From Actinomadura sp. DC4 (GTDB taxonomy: Bacteria > Actinomycetota > Actinomycetes > Streptosporangiales > Streptosporangiaceae): a stretch of 64,000 nt of DNA. Positions within the stretch are counted from its first letter, which is position 1, and every line of letters begins with the position of its first letter. Of the stretch, positions 16,839 to 26,138 are shown piece by piece. The DNA is taken from contig NZ_JAUEQY010000004.1 of assembly GCF_030406325.1 (NCBI RefSeq), positions 124,001 to 188,000 on the forward strand, written 5' to 3'. Below the pieces are notes generated by a model that saw only the letters and a program-made list of their open reading frames with translations, made no database searches and had not been told where the DNA came from. A program made the position numbers and the translations under genes.

Positions 16839-17534
16839 GTGTTCCGTAAGTCGCTGAAGGCCGCCGTGTCCGTACTGGCCGCCGGTACCGCCCTGGCCGC
16901 CTGCGGCCCCGCCAAGCCGGGTGCCGCCGCGGTGATCGGCAATGACCGCATCACCGTCGCCACGCTCGACTCCGCCGTCTCGCGGTGGAGCAAGGAGCTC
17001 CCGAAGTATCCGGAGGCGCAGCAGATCGTCGAGCAGGCCCAGGGCCAGCAGTCGGGCCAGCAGGTGCCCTTCGATCCGTCCTCGCCGCGCCGCAGCGCGC
17101 TCTTCCAGCTGATCGAGATCCGGGCCTGGGACCAGGTGGCCCGTGAGAAGAGCATCCCGGCCTCCCAGGGGCAGGTGGACGCCTTCATCGCCTCCCAGGG
17201 CGGGAGCAAGGATCTCGACGCGTACGTGCTGGCCGAGGGGCTGCCGACGTCTTACGCCGACGACTTCGCGCGCACCCTGCTGATCCAGCAGACGATGCTG
17301 CAGCGCTACGGCATCAACCCCAACCAGCCGGCGGACCCGTCCAAGCAGGCGCAGATCGAGCAGCTCAGGTCGGACTACACCGGCGCCCTGCGGCACCTCG
17401 ACATCACCGTCAACCCGCGCCTGGGCACGTTCAGCCACAAGACGCTGAACCTCGGCCCGGTCTGCCCGCGCCTGTCCACCCCCGACTCCGGCACGCCCGA
17501 CGGTGCCTCCGGCGGGGTCAAGTGCCAGGTCTGA
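16839..17534 (+). CDS. SurA N-terminal-domain lipoprotein
   Basis: A 231-residue exported lipoprotein: the signal peptide ends in ALAAC, so Cys21 or Cys22 would be lipidated. The rest resembles the SurA_N/trigger-factor-like chaperone domain (IGNDRITVATLDSAV, then helical Gln-rich segments) without an attached prolyl-isomerase domain. It probably helps exported proteins fold at the membrane face; this is inferred from the family. The GTG at 16839 has GAGAAGGA seven bases before it. The last 13 bases overlap the mazG start, so the two are coupled. The gene order mfd, this gene, mazG is conserved in actinomycetes. Confidence 0.85.
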   Translation: MFRKSLKAAVSVLAAGTALAACGPAKPGAAAVIGNDRITVATLDSAVSRWSKELPKYPEAQQIVEQAQGQQSGQQVPFDPSSPRRSALFQLIEIRAWDQVAREKSIPASQGQVDAFIASQGGSKDLDAYVLAEGLPTSYADDFARTLLIQQTMLQRYGINPNQPADPSKQAQIEQLRSDYTGALRHLDITVNPRLGTFSHKTLNLGPVCPRLSTPDSGTPDGASGGVKCQV

Positions 17535-18460
17535 TCTTTCTCGCGACCTCGCCGCGGGTCGCGCCGGGCCAGCTCACCTGGCCCGCGTGGGAGACGCTGC
17601 GGTCGGCCGGCCGCGTGCTCGCCGGCGCCGCCGACCACCCGCAGCTGCCCTACCTCCGCGCCGCCGGCATCGAGGTCGAGGTGACCGCGCCGGACGCGGC
17701 CGCGCTGGTCCGCGCCGCGGCGGGTGGCTCTGTCGTCTGGCTGGCCGGTGCGGACGGCGACGAGGCGCTGATGCGCCAGGTCGGCAGCATCCTCGTGAAC
17801 ACCGCCGACCCGCCGGAGATCGAGGCGCTGCACGGGACGTACGACCTGCCGGGCGCGCGCGTCCTCGACCTGATCACGGTGACCGAGACGCTGCGCCGCG
17901 AGTGCCCGTGGGATCGCGAGCAGACCCACGAGTCGCTCGCGCCCTACCTCCTCGAAGAGGCCTACGAGGTCGTGGACACGATCGAGGGCGGTGACCTCGA
18001 CGCGCTGCGCGAGGAGCTCGGCGACGTCCTGATGCAGGTGACCTTTCACGCCGAGATCGCCGAGGACTTCAGCGTGGACGACGTGGCCGAGGGCATCGTG
18101 GCCAAGCTCGTACGCCGGCATCCGCACGTGTTCGGCGAGGTCACGGTCGCCGACGCCGAGGAGGTCAACGCCAACTGGGACGCGATCAAGTCGGCCGAGC
18201 GCGGCGAGGAGGCCTCGATCTTCACCGGGGTGCCGATGGGGCAGCCGGCCCTGTCTCTCGCGGCCAAGCTGCAGAGGCGGGCCGAGAAGGCGGGCGCGCC
18301 CGAGGGGCTGTTCGCCGACGACGGCACGGGCGCGGAGCTGTTCGCTGTGGTCGCCCGGCTGCGTGAGGAGGGCCGCGACCCCGAGGCCGAACTGAGGGCC
18401 GCCGCCCGGCGTTTCCGTGATCGCGTACGCGCTTGGGAGGACTCCGGCGAAGAGGGCTGA
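17522..18460 (+). CDS. mazG: nucleoside triphosphate pyrophosphohydrolase MazG
   Basis: The 312-residue protein ends in a MazG domain (from about residue 120): CPWDREQTHESLAPYLLEE contains the metal-binding EE, and DALREELGDVLMQV gives the E-E-x-x-D pattern of the all-alpha NTP-PPase family. It should hydrolyse noncanonical NTPs to NMPs. Residues 1-110 look like a shortened tetrapyrrole-methylase/YabN-type domain (LIFLATSPRVAPGQLT, then VVWLAGADGDEAL) without a complete SAM-binding motif. The start is a GTG inside the previous gene, giving a 13-base overlap. Confidence 0.92.
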   Translation: MPGLIFLATSPRVAPGQLTWPAWETLRSAGRVLAGAADHPQLPYLRAAGIEVEVTAPDAAALVRAAAGGSVVWLAGADGDEALMRQVGSILVNTADPPEIEALHGTYDLPGARVLDLITVTETLRRECPWDREQTHESLAPYLLEEAYEVVDTIEGGDLDALREELGDVLMQVTFHAEIAEDFSVDDVAEGIVAKLVRRHPHVFGEVTVADAEEVNANWDAIKSAERGEEASIFTGVPMGQPALSLAAKLQRRAEKAGAPEGLFADDGTGAELFAVVARLREEGRDPEAELRAAARRFRDRVRAWEDSGEEG

Positions 18461-18548
18461 TCTGCCGGAAGGCCGTCACAGCGCCTCTAACCGACGAATC
18501 GCTGCCTAAGGTTTCCGGTTACCGCCCGTGTGGGGATGACCGCGAACT

Positions 18549-20732
18549 GTGGGGGTGAAAGCGGAAGATACGCTCGTCCGGATCCGCGAACTGGCGACCG
18601 TTGCCTTCATCGCGGGTGTGCTGACGGGTCTCCTCGTACTCCCGTACGCACTCATGGGCGGGCTGAGCGTCCGGGCGGCCAACCGCGGCTTCCAGTCGCT
18701 GCCCGCCGACATGGTGACGCCCACGCTGCCGCAGGGGTCGGTGATCCTGGCGGCCGACGGCTCCAAGCTCGCCACGTTCTACTACGAGAACCGCGTCGAG
18801 GTCCCCATCACCCAGGTCGCGCCGATCATGCGGCGGGCGATCGTGGCGATCGAGGACAGCCGCTTCTACGAACACGGCGCGCTCGACGTCAAGGGCACCG
18901 TCCGCGCGGTGATCGCGAACCTGCGGGCCGGCGAGGTCATCCAGGGCGGGTCGACGCTCAGCCAGCAGTACGTCAAGAACGCCCTCGCCGAGATGGCCGA
19001 CACCCCCGCGGAGCGCCGCAGCGCGCTCGAACCGACCGCGGGCCGCAAGCTGCGCGAACTGCGCTACGCCGTCGGCCTGGAGAAGCGGCTCACGAAGGAC
19101 CAGATCCTGGAGCGCTACCTCAACATCGCCTACTTCGGCGACGGCGCGTACGGCATCGAGGCGGCGGCCCGGCACTACTTCGGCGTCCACGCGGCGGCGC
19201 TCAGCCTCCCGCAGTCCGCGGCGCTGGCCGGGATCGTCCGCTCACCGCAGACCTACAACCCGCACCTGCATCCCAAGCGCGGGCGGCAGCGGCGTGACCT
19301 CGTGCTCAACCGGATGGCCGAGCTCAAGGTGATCACGCTCCCCGAGGCCACGACGGCGCGCACCGGGCCGATCCACCTGCACGTCACCAAAACGCCGAAC
19401 GGCTGTGTGACCAGCTCGGCGCCGTTCTTCTGCGACTACGTCCAGCGTGACATCCTCGGCAACGCGGTCTTCGGCGCCACCCTGCGGCAGCGGCGCGCGC
19501 TGCTGCAGCGCGGCGGGCTGGAGATCCATACGACGCTCGAACCCAAGATGCAGAAGGCCGCCCAGCAGGCCGTCGACCGCTTCGTGCCGCCGAAGAACAG
19601 CTCGGGCAAGGCCGCCGCGGAGGTCCTGGTCCGGCCGGGCACCGGCGCGATCACCGCGATGGCGATCGACCGCAAGCTGGGCGACAGCGGCAAGCGCGGC
19701 AAGATGTGGGTGAACCTCGCCGCCGACTCCGACCACGGCTCCAGCCTCGGCATGCAGGCGGGTTCGACGTTCAAGGTGTTCACGCTGGCCGAGGCGCTGC
19801 GGCAGGAGATGCCGTTCGGGCAGAAGCTGAACGCGCCCAAGGAGTTCGTGCCCACCGGGTTCCGCGACTGCGCCGGTCACCGGGTGGGCGACACGACGGC
19901 GCTCGGCAACGCCGGCGACGGTGAGGGAGGCCGCGACTTCACCCTGGTGACGGGCACTTGGCACTCGGTGAACACCTTCTTCCTCAACCTGGAGCGCCGG
20001 GTCGGCCTCTGCGAGACGTACAAGATGGCCACGCGGCTCGGGATGCGGAAGGCGACGGGCGGCAAGCTCGAGCAGTACCCCTCCTTCACTCTCGGCTTCA
20101 ACACCGTCTCGCCGGAGCGTCTCGCGGCGGCGTACGCGGCGTTCGGCGCCCGCGGCAAGTACTGCTCGCCGATCGCGATCACGAGCATCGGCTCGCCGCG
20201 CGGCCCGGTCAAGGTGCCGAGCGCCGGCTGCCATCAGGTCATCGACACCGACGTCGCCGACGCGGTCAACCACGTGCTGGGCGGCGTGCTGACCAAGGGC
20301 ACGGCCAAGGGCAACGAGATCGGCCGCCCGGCGGCGGGCAAGACGGGCACCGTCGACAACTTCTCCTCGGCCTGGTTCGCGGGCTACACACCGGACATGG
20401 CGAGCGCCGTGTGGGTCGGGGACCCGCGCGGCGGCTACAAGCACCCGCTGCGCGATGTGTGCCTGGGGGAGGGCTGCTTCGCGCAGGTGTACGGCGCGGA
20501 CGTCCCGGCGCCGATCTGGCGGGAGACCATGACCGAGGCGCTGCGCGGCGTGCCGGAGCACGGCTTCACCGAGCCGGGTGGCGGCTTCTTCCGTCAGGGC
20601 AGCGGTGAGGAGGAGGACGACAAGGACAAGGACAAGAAGGACAAGGACAAGGAGAAGGGCGGCGACAAGCCCGGCCACGACGACGAGGCGGCCGACGGCC
20701 CGCCCGAGACCGACTGGCTCTTCCCGCCGTAA
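18549..20732 (+). CDS. class A penicillin-binding protein (transglycosylase/transpeptidase)
   Basis: A 727-residue bifunctional peptidoglycan synthase. It has one N-terminal transmembrane helix (~residues 15-38) and a GT51 transglycosylase domain with the catalytic Glu in EDSRFYEHG (102-110). The penicillin-binding domain has Ser406 in GSTFK, SVN (473-475) and KTGT (from Lys598). The C-terminus is a low-complexity Lys/Asp/Glu tail (KDKDKKDKDKEKGG). It works outside the membrane in cell-wall growth. The start may be GTG 18549 or GTG 18555; neither has a strong ribosome site. The next gene is a clear paralogue with a different tail, so this is a tandem duplication. Confidence 0.93.
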   Translation: MGVKAEDTLVRIRELATVAFIAGVLTGLLVLPYALMGGLSVRAANRGFQSLPADMVTPTLPQGSVILAADGSKLATFYYENRVEVPITQVAPIMRRAIVAIEDSRFYEHGALDVKGTVRAVIANLRAGEVIQGGSTLSQQYVKNALAEMADTPAERRSALEPTAGRKLRELRYAVGLEKRLTKDQILERYLNIAYFGDGAYGIEAAARHYFGVHAAALSLPQSAALAGIVRSPQTYNPHLHPKRGRQRRDLVLNRMAELKVITLPEATTARTGPIHLHVTKTPNGCVTSSAPFFCDYVQRDILGNAVFGATLRQRRALLQRGGLEIHTTLEPKMQKAAQQAVDRFVPPKNSSGKAAAEVLVRPGTGAITAMAIDRKLGDSGKRGKMWVNLAADSDHGSSLGMQAGSTFKVFTLAEALRQEMPFGQKLNAPKEFVPTGFRDCAGHRVGDTTALGNAGDGEGGRDFTLVTGTWHSVNTFFLNLERRVGLCETYKMATRLGMRKATGGKLEQYPSFTLGFNTVSPERLAAAYAAFGARGKYCSPIAITSIGSPRGPVKVPSAGCHQVIDTDVADAVNHVLGGVLTKGTAKGNEIGRPAAGKTGTVDNFSSAWFAGYTPDMASAVWVGDPRGGYKHPLRDVCLGEGCFAQVYGADVPAPIWRETMTEALRGVPEHGFTEPGGGFFRQGSGEEEDDKDKDKKDKDKEKGGDKPGHDDEAADGPPETDWLFPP

Positions 20733-20895
20733 ACCCCCTCATGCGTCGGATGACCAAAACCAGGGTTAAGGGCGCTCTGTCAAGCATGCGAGTTGCGGCT
20801 GTTGAGGATGATTTCGGTCTTTTTGGCGGTACTAGTGGGGGTTTTTGTTAGACGAGCGAGATCCAAACGGGCAAAGTTCGACGTATCCTAAGCCG

Positions 20896-23298
20896 GTGTC
20901 GTCTGAGGAGGCCCCTCGAAGTCGTGTCCTCCGAACGGTCTGGCGCCTCGCAGGCACGGGGGTGGTCGCTGGTGTGCTGGCGGCCCTAATCGCGTTTTCC
21001 ACACTCGGGATGCTGGGTGTGAGCGCCCGTAATGGCGCCAACTGGTTCCAGTCCGTGCCTGTGGACCTGAGTACGCCGCCGGTCCCGCAGCGGTCGGTCA
21101 TCCTGGCCGAGGACGGATCCAAGATCGCGACGTTCTACTACGAGAACCGCGTGGACGTCCCGCTGAAGAAGGTCGCCCCGATCATGCGGAAGGCGATCCT
21201 CGCGATCGAGGACAACCGGTTCTACGAGCACGGCGGCCTGGACTTCAAGGCGACGATCCGCGCGCTGGCCAGCAACCTCGCGGCCGGCGAGGTGACGCAG
21301 GGCGGCTCGGGCATCACCCAGCAGTACGTCAAGAACCTCCTCGTCGAGACCGCCAGCAACTCCGAGGAGCGCAGCTCCGCCCTCGCCGAGACGCCGGCCC
21401 GCAAGGTGAAGGAACTGCGGCTCGCGGTGGCGATGGAGAAGAAGTACACCAAGGACGAGATCCTGGAGCGGTACCTCAACATCGCCTACTTCGGCGACGG
21501 CGCGTACGGCATCGAGGCGGCGGCCCGGCACTACTTCGGCAAGTCCGCCGCGAGCCTGACGCTGCCGCAGGCGGCGCTGCTGGCCGGGATCGTCCGCTAC
21601 CCCTACGCCTACGACCCGACGGTGAGCCCGCAGCGCGCCACCGAGCGCCGCAACACCGTGCTGGCGCGCATGGCCCAGATCCACTGGGCCGACCCGGCCG
21701 AGGCGGCCGCCGCCGAGCGCACCTCGCTGGGCCTGGACGTCAAGTCGACGCCGAACGGCTGCGTGGAGAGTTCCGCGCCGTTCTTCTGCGACTACGTGCA
21801 GCGGGAGATCCTCACGAACCCGATCTTCGGGGCGACGGACAAGGCGCGGAAGGCACTCCTGCAGCGCGGCGGGCTGACCATCCGTACGACGGTCGACCCG
21901 AAGATGCAGCGCGCGGCGCAGAAGGCGGTCGACCGCTACGTGCCGCAGAAGAACTCCAGCCACAAGGCCTCCGCCGAGGTCCTCGTGCAGCCGGGCACCG
22001 GCGCGGTCCGCGCGATGGTCGTCGACCGCTCCCTCGGCCCGTCGGAGAAGATCGGCAAGACCTGGGTCAACTTCGCCGCCGACGGCGACCACGGCACCAG
22101 CCTCGGCATGCAGGCGGGTTCGACGTTCAAGGTCTTCACGCTCGCCGCCGCGCTCGACCAGGACATGGCCTTCGGTCACCGGCTGTACGCCCCGGACCAC
22201 TACTCGCCGACGGGCCTGCACGACTGCGACGGCAAGTACGCGGGTTCGTCCACGTCGCTGAGCAACGCCGGCGACGGTGAGGGCGGTCGCACGTTCAGCC
22301 TGGTCACCGGCACGTGGAACTCCGTCAACACCTTCTTCCTCAACCTGGAGAAGCAGGTCGGGCTCTGTGACACGGTGAAGATGGCGGAAAAGCTCGGCAT
22401 GCGCCGCGCGGACGGCAAGCCGCTGCAGCAGGTCGCGTCCTTCACCCTCGGCCCGAACACGGTCTCCCCGATCCGCCTCGCGGCGGCGTACGCGGCCTTC
22501 GCCGCCCGCGGCCGGTACTGCGACCCGGTGGTCCTCGCCAAGATCACGGACGCGACCGGCCACGAGATGAAGGTCCCGGACGCCAAGTGCCACCAGGCCG
22601 TCCGCAAGGGCGTGGCCGACGGCGTCAACCATGTTCTGCGCGGCGTGCTCACCCAGGGCACCGCCGCCGGGATGGGGATCGGGCGTCCGGCGGCAGGCAA
22701 GACGGGCACGGTCGACAATTTCACGTCGGCGTGGTTCGCCGGGTACACGCCGGATATGGCCAGCGCGGTGTGGGTCGGTGACCCGCGCGGCGGCTACGCC
22801 CATCCGATGCAGAACGTCTGCCTGGCCGGCCGCTGCTACGGCGAGGTGTTCGGCGCGGACATCCCGGCGCCGATCTGGCGGCAGACGATGCTGGGCGCGC
22901 TCAAGGGCGTACCCGCGCACGACTTCCACAGCCCGCCGGGCGAGTACTACCGCGAGGGATCCGGCGAGGACCGCGTCCAGGTGCCGAACGTGGTCGGCCT
23001 GAGTGTCTCGGCCGCCCGATCGCGGCTGGCCGCCGCGGGCTTCGACGTGAACACCGGCGGGAGCGTCGCGTCGGACACCTACCCACGGGGCACCGTGGCC
23101 CGTACGAGCCCGGGCGGCGGCTCGCGCGTCGAGCCCGGGGCGACGGTGACCATCTACGTGAGCAGGGGCCGTCCGAACCGGCCCAACCCCCCGGGCAACC
23201 CGCCCGGCGGACCGCCGACCCAGGGCCCGCCGACGTTCCCGCCCCCGACCTTCCCGCCGATCGGCGACACGACGGGCGCTCGCCCGAACAACGACTGA
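20896..23298 (+). CDS. class A penicillin-binding protein with PASTA domain
   Basis: An ~800-residue paralogue of the preceding protein with transmembrane helix, GT51 domain (EDNRFYEHGG) and transpeptidase domain (Ser409 in GSTFK, SVN, KTGT). After the catalytic part come one PASTA domain (VQVPNVVGLSVSAARSRLAA onward, ~60 residues) and a Pro/Gly-rich tail. PASTA modules bind muropeptide or beta-lactam, so this copy probably has its own targeting. The start is uncertain. The frame is open from TTG 20845, but the GTG at 20896 lies seven bases after TATCCT (20884-20889), which suggests leaderless initiation. Both copies share the block YFGDGAYGIEAAARHYFG. Confidence 0.93.
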   Translation: MSSEEAPRSRVLRTVWRLAGTGVVAGVLAALIAFSTLGMLGVSARNGANWFQSVPVDLSTPPVPQRSVILAEDGSKIATFYYENRVDVPLKKVAPIMRKAILAIEDNRFYEHGGLDFKATIRALASNLAAGEVTQGGSGITQQYVKNLLVETASNSEERSSALAETPARKVKELRLAVAMEKKYTKDEILERYLNIAYFGDGAYGIEAAARHYFGKSAASLTLPQAALLAGIVRYPYAYDPTVSPQRATERRNTVLARMAQIHWADPAEAAAAERTSLGLDVKSTPNGCVESSAPFFCDYVQREILTNPIFGATDKARKALLQRGGLTIRTTVDPKMQRAAQKAVDRYVPQKNSSHKASAEVLVQPGTGAVRAMVVDRSLGPSEKIGKTWVNFAADGDHGTSLGMQAGSTFKVFTLAAALDQDMAFGHRLYAPDHYSPTGLHDCDGKYAGSSTSLSNAGDGEGGRTFSLVTGTWNSVNTFFLNLEKQVGLCDTVKMAEKLGMRRADGKPLQQVASFTLGPNTVSPIRLAAAYAAFAARGRYCDPVVLAKITDATGHEMKVPDAKCHQAVRKGVADGVNHVLRGVLTQGTAAGMGIGRPAAGKTGTVDNFTSAWFAGYTPDMASAVWVGDPRGGYAHPMQNVCLAGRCYGEVFGADIPAPIWRQTMLGALKGVPAHDFHSPPGEYYREGSGEDRVQVPNVVGLSVSAARSRLAAAGFDVNTGGSVASDTYPRGTVARTSPGGGSRVEPGATVTIYVSRGRPNRPNPPGNPPGGPPTQGPPTFPPPTFPPIGDTTGARPNND

Positions 23299-23349
23299 CC
23301 TCTGCGGCGGCCCGCTTCCAGCGGCGTTACCCAATCGTGGCAGACATTC

Positions 23350-23412
23350 CCGATCGATTCAGTTGACTATGTCGTGGCCAGCTTGATCTACTTTTCGTAC
23401 CAAATTGATCGG
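23350..23412 (+). promoter_or_regulatory. candidate promoter and flanking inverted repeats of the sulfate operon
   Basis: TTGACT (23363-23368) and TCTACT (23387-23392) are spaced by 18 bases and resemble a sigma-A promoter. They are flanked by an inverted repeat: CCGATCGATT at 23350-23359 and AATTGATCGG at 23403-23412, nine of ten bases complementary. A third TTGATC lies at 23383-23388. The operon's own Rrf2-type regulator is an obvious candidate ligand, by inference. Confidence 0.45.
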
Positions 23413-23430
23413 AAATATGGAGCAAGGACG

Positions 23431-24453
23431 ATGGGTCACAGCACAAGAACCATCGCCGCGGTGGCGGCACTGGGCATCAGTATGTCCCTCGCGGCCTGCG
23501 GAGGCTCGTCCTCGGACGACTCCGGGAGCGGCGGCGGTAAGAAGGTGCAGTTGGCCTTGGTGGCCTACTCCACCCCTCAGGCCGCGTTCCAGGATCTCAT
23601 CAAGGCGTTCCAGAAGACGCCCGCGGGCAAGAACATCACCTTCACCCAGTCCTACGGCGCCTCCGGCGACCAGAGCCGGTCGGTCGCGGCCGGGCTCAAG
23701 GCCGACGTCGTCGACTTCTCGCTGGAGCCGGACGTCACCCGGCTGGTGAAGGCCGGGCTGGTCGCCTCCGACTGGAACAGCAACCCCCAGCACGGGTTCA
23801 TCACCGACTCGGTGGTCACCATCACCACCCGCAAGGGCAACCCGAAGAACCTCAAGGACTGGCCGGACCTCATCAAGCCCGGCATCCAGGTGATCACGCC
23901 CAACCCGTCCACCTCGGGCGGCGCGCGCTGGAACATCCTGGCCGGTTACGGCGCCGCGTCCGCCAAGGGCACCAACCAGCCCGCCGGAGTGGACTACATC
24001 AAGAGCCTGCTGAAGAACGTCCCGGTGCAGGACGACAGCGGCCGCAAGGCGCTGCAGACCTTCGTCGGCGGCAAGGGCGACGCGGTCATCACCTACGAGA
24101 ACGAGGCGATCTTCGCGCAGCAGAAGGGCCAGCCGGTCGACTACACGGTCCCGAACTCCACGATCCTCATCGAGAACCCGATCGCGGTGACCAAGAACAG
24201 CGCCCACCCGGCCGAGGCCAAGGCGTTCGTGGACTTCCTCTACAGCCCGGCGGGCCAGGCGCTGTGGGTCAAGAACGGCTACCGGCCGACGGTCGCGGGA
24301 GTGGCGGGAGCCGACAAGTTCCCCAAGCCGGCCGGCCTGTTCACCATCAAGGACCTGGGCGGCTGGGACAAGGTCACCACGGACTTCTTCGACCCGCAGA
24401 AGGGCATCGTGACCGGTATCGAGAAGAGCCTCGGCGTCTCGACCGGGAAGTGA
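23431..24453 (+). CDS. sulfate ABC transporter substrate-binding lipoprotein
   Basis: A 340-residue periplasmic-type binding protein anchored by lipidation at about Cys23 (SLAACGG). The family features of sulfate-binding proteins are clear: VAYSTPQAAFQDLIKAFQ, SYGASGDQSRSVAAGLKADVV, the NPSTSGGARW loop that contacts sulfate, and the VTGIEKSLG end. It captures sulfate or thiosulfate outside the cell for the two permeases encoded next. The start is the ATG at 23431 with AAGGA six to seven bases upstream. A longer frame from 23374 would place the signal peptide internally. It is the first gene of a five-gene operon ending in an Rrf2 regulator. Confidence 0.93.
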   Translation: MGHSTRTIAAVAALGISMSLAACGGSSSDDSGSGGGKKVQLALVAYSTPQAAFQDLIKAFQKTPAGKNITFTQSYGASGDQSRSVAAGLKADVVDFSLEPDVTRLVKAGLVASDWNSNPQHGFITDSVVTITTRKGNPKNLKDWPDLIKPGIQVITPNPSTSGGARWNILAGYGAASAKGTNQPAGVDYIKSLLKNVPVQDDSGRKALQTFVGGKGDAVITYENEAIFAQQKGQPVDYTVPNSTILIENPIAVTKNSAHPAEAKAFVDFLYSPAGQALWVKNGYRPTVAGVAGADKFPKPAGLFTIKDLGGWDKVTTDFFDPQKGIVTGIEKSLGVSTGK

Positions 24454-24457
24454 CTTC

Positions 24458-25321
24458 TTGACCTCCGAGATTCTGGACACGGACTCCGCCGGGCCCGGCA
24501 CCGCGCCGGGCCCGGCGCGGCCCGTCACGCGGCGCAGACGGCCCAGCGCACCGACGGCGCTGGGCCTCGGCTCGGCGATGATCTTCCTCAGCCTGATCGT
24601 GCTGATCCCGCTGGCCGCCGTCCTCTGGAAGTCCGCGGGAGAGGGGCCGGGCTTCTTCTGGAAGTCGGTCACCACCCCGGACGCCTGGGCGGCGTTGAAG
24701 CTGACCATCGTCGTCTCGGTCATCGTGGCCCTGATCAACCTGGTGATGGGCACGCTGATCGCCTGGGTGCTGGTGCGCGACTCCTTCCCCGGCAAGGCCG
24801 TGCTGGACACCCTCATCGACCTGCCGTTCGCGCTGCCGACGATCGTCGCCGGACTGGTGCTGCTGGAGCTGTACGGGTCGGACAGCCCGCTCGGCGTCAG
24901 CCTGGCGTACACGAGGGCCGGCGTCGCGGTGGCGCTGCTGTTCGTCACGCTGCCGTTCGTCGTGCGCACCGTGCAGCCGGTCCTCATGGAACTCGACCGG
25001 GACATGGAGCAGGCGGCGGCCTCGCTGGGTGCCGGCAACGGGACCATCTTCCGGCGGATCATCCTGCCCAACCTGGTGCCCGCGATGGTCTCCGGGACCG
25101 CGCTGGCCTTCACCCGGTCGATCGCCGAGTTCGGCTCCACCGTGCTGATCTCGGGCAACCTGCCGTTCAAGACGCAGGTGGCCGCGGTGCAGATCTTCGG
25201 GCAGATCGAGAACGACAACACCGCCTCGGCGGCCGCCGTGTCGACCGTCCTGCTGGCGGTCGCGTTCGTGGTGCTGGTGGCCCTGGACCTGGTGCAGAGG
25301 TGGGGGTCCCGCCGTGGCTGA
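24458..25321 (+). CDS. cysT: sulfate ABC transporter permease CysT
   Basis: A 287-residue membrane protein with six helices and the binding-protein-dependent transport loop. The EAA-like coupling motif reads LDRDMEQAAASLGAGNGTIFR, followed by RIILPNLVPAMVSG; RSIAEFGSTVLISGN is typical of the CysT/CysW family. It forms the membrane channel with CysW. It starts four bases after the binding-protein stop at a TTG, with GGGAAG about seven bases before it. The N-terminal 30 residues are Pro/Arg-rich and cytoplasmic. It overlaps the next gene by eight bases. Confidence 0.92.
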   Translation: MTSEILDTDSAGPGTAPGPARPVTRRRRPSAPTALGLGSAMIFLSLIVLIPLAAVLWKSAGEGPGFFWKSVTTPDAWAALKLTIVVSVIVALINLVMGTLIAWVLVRDSFPGKAVLDTLIDLPFALPTIVAGLVLLELYGSDSPLGVSLAYTRAGVAVALLFVTLPFVVRTVQPVLMELDRDMEQAAASLGAGNGTIFRRIILPNLVPAMVSGTALAFTRSIAEFGSTVLISGNLPFKTQVAAVQIFGQIENDNTASAAAVSTVLLAVAFVVLVALDLVQRWGSRRG

Positions 25322-26138
25322 TCGTTCGAGCGTCCCGAAGCCGAAGAGAACGGTGAGCAGGTACGCGCTGCGGGCCGTCGCACTGGCGTACCTGCTGTTC
25401 CTGCTGGTCCTGCCGGTGGTGCTGATCGGCTGGAAGACCTTCCACCAGGGGCTCGGCCCGTTCTTCGACGCGCTCACCACCCACGAGGCACTGCACGCCT
25501 TCCAGGTGACGTTCATCGTCGCGCTGTGGGCGGTCGCGCTGAACACCGTCTTCGGGATCGGCGCCGCGATCCTGCTGGTCCGCCACCACTTCCCCGGCAA
25601 GCGGGTCCTCAACGCGGTGATCGACCTGCCGCTGGCGGTCTCCCCGGTCGTGGTCGGCCTGGCGCTGATCCTGGTGTACGGGAAGTTCTCCTCGTTCGGC
25701 GGCTGGCTGGAGGACCACGGCATTCAGATCATCTTCTCGACGCCCGGCATGGTCCTGGCCACCGTGTTCGTGTCGCTGCCGCTGGTCGTGCGCGCCGTCG
25801 TCCCGGTCCTGGAAGAGCTGGGCGACGAGCAGGAACAGGCCGCCCAGACGCTGGGGGCGGGCCGGTGGCAGACCTTCCGGCGCATCACCATCCCCGGCAT
25901 CCGCTCGGCCCTGGCCTACGGCATCGTGCTCTGCCTGGCACGGGCCCTCGGAGAGTACGGCGCGGTCGCGGTCGTGTCGGGCCGCCTGGTCGGCCAGACC
26001 CAGACCCTCACGCTGTACGTCGAGGAACGCTTCGACAACTTCGAGCAGCCCGCCGCGTTCGCCGCCGCCACCGCGCTCGCGCTGATCGCCATCATCAGCC
26101 TGCTCGTCATCAAACTGCTCCAGCGAAAGGCTGACTGA
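25314..26138 (+). CDS. cysW: sulfate ABC transporter permease CysW
   Basis: A 274-residue six-helix permease, partner of CysT. The coupling motif is [20 protein letters not shown] followed by [15 protein letters not shown], and [14 protein letters not shown] is diagnostic of CysW-type proteins. The GTG start lies inside the end of cysT, and GAGGTGGGGG precedes it. The stop codon shares one base with the start of cysA (TGATG), so translation is coupled through the transporter genes. Confidence 0.92.
   Translation: MADRSSVPKPKRTVSRYALRAVALAYLLFLLVLPVVLIGWKTFHQGLGPFFDALTTHEALHAFQVTFIVALWAVALNTVFGIGAAILLVRHHFPGKRVLNAVIDLPLAVSPVVVGLALILVYGKFSSFGGWLEDHGIQIIFSTPGMVLATVFVSLPLVVRAVVPVLEELGDEQEQAAQTLGAGRWQTFRRITIPGIRSALAYGIVLCLARALGEYGAVAVVSGRLVGQTQTLTLYVEERFDNFEQPAAFAAATALALIAIISLLVIKLLQRKAD

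Noticed and set aside
13071-17438. 1455-residue minus-strand open frame opposite mfd
   Set aside because: It is antisense to mfd and the SurA-like gene, has a biased Arg/Leu/Asp/His translation without motifs, and results from high GC in third positions.
20986-23334. 782-residue minus-strand open frame
   Set aside because: Shadow of the second PBP gene; no domain and extreme Arg/Val/Ala/Asp bias.
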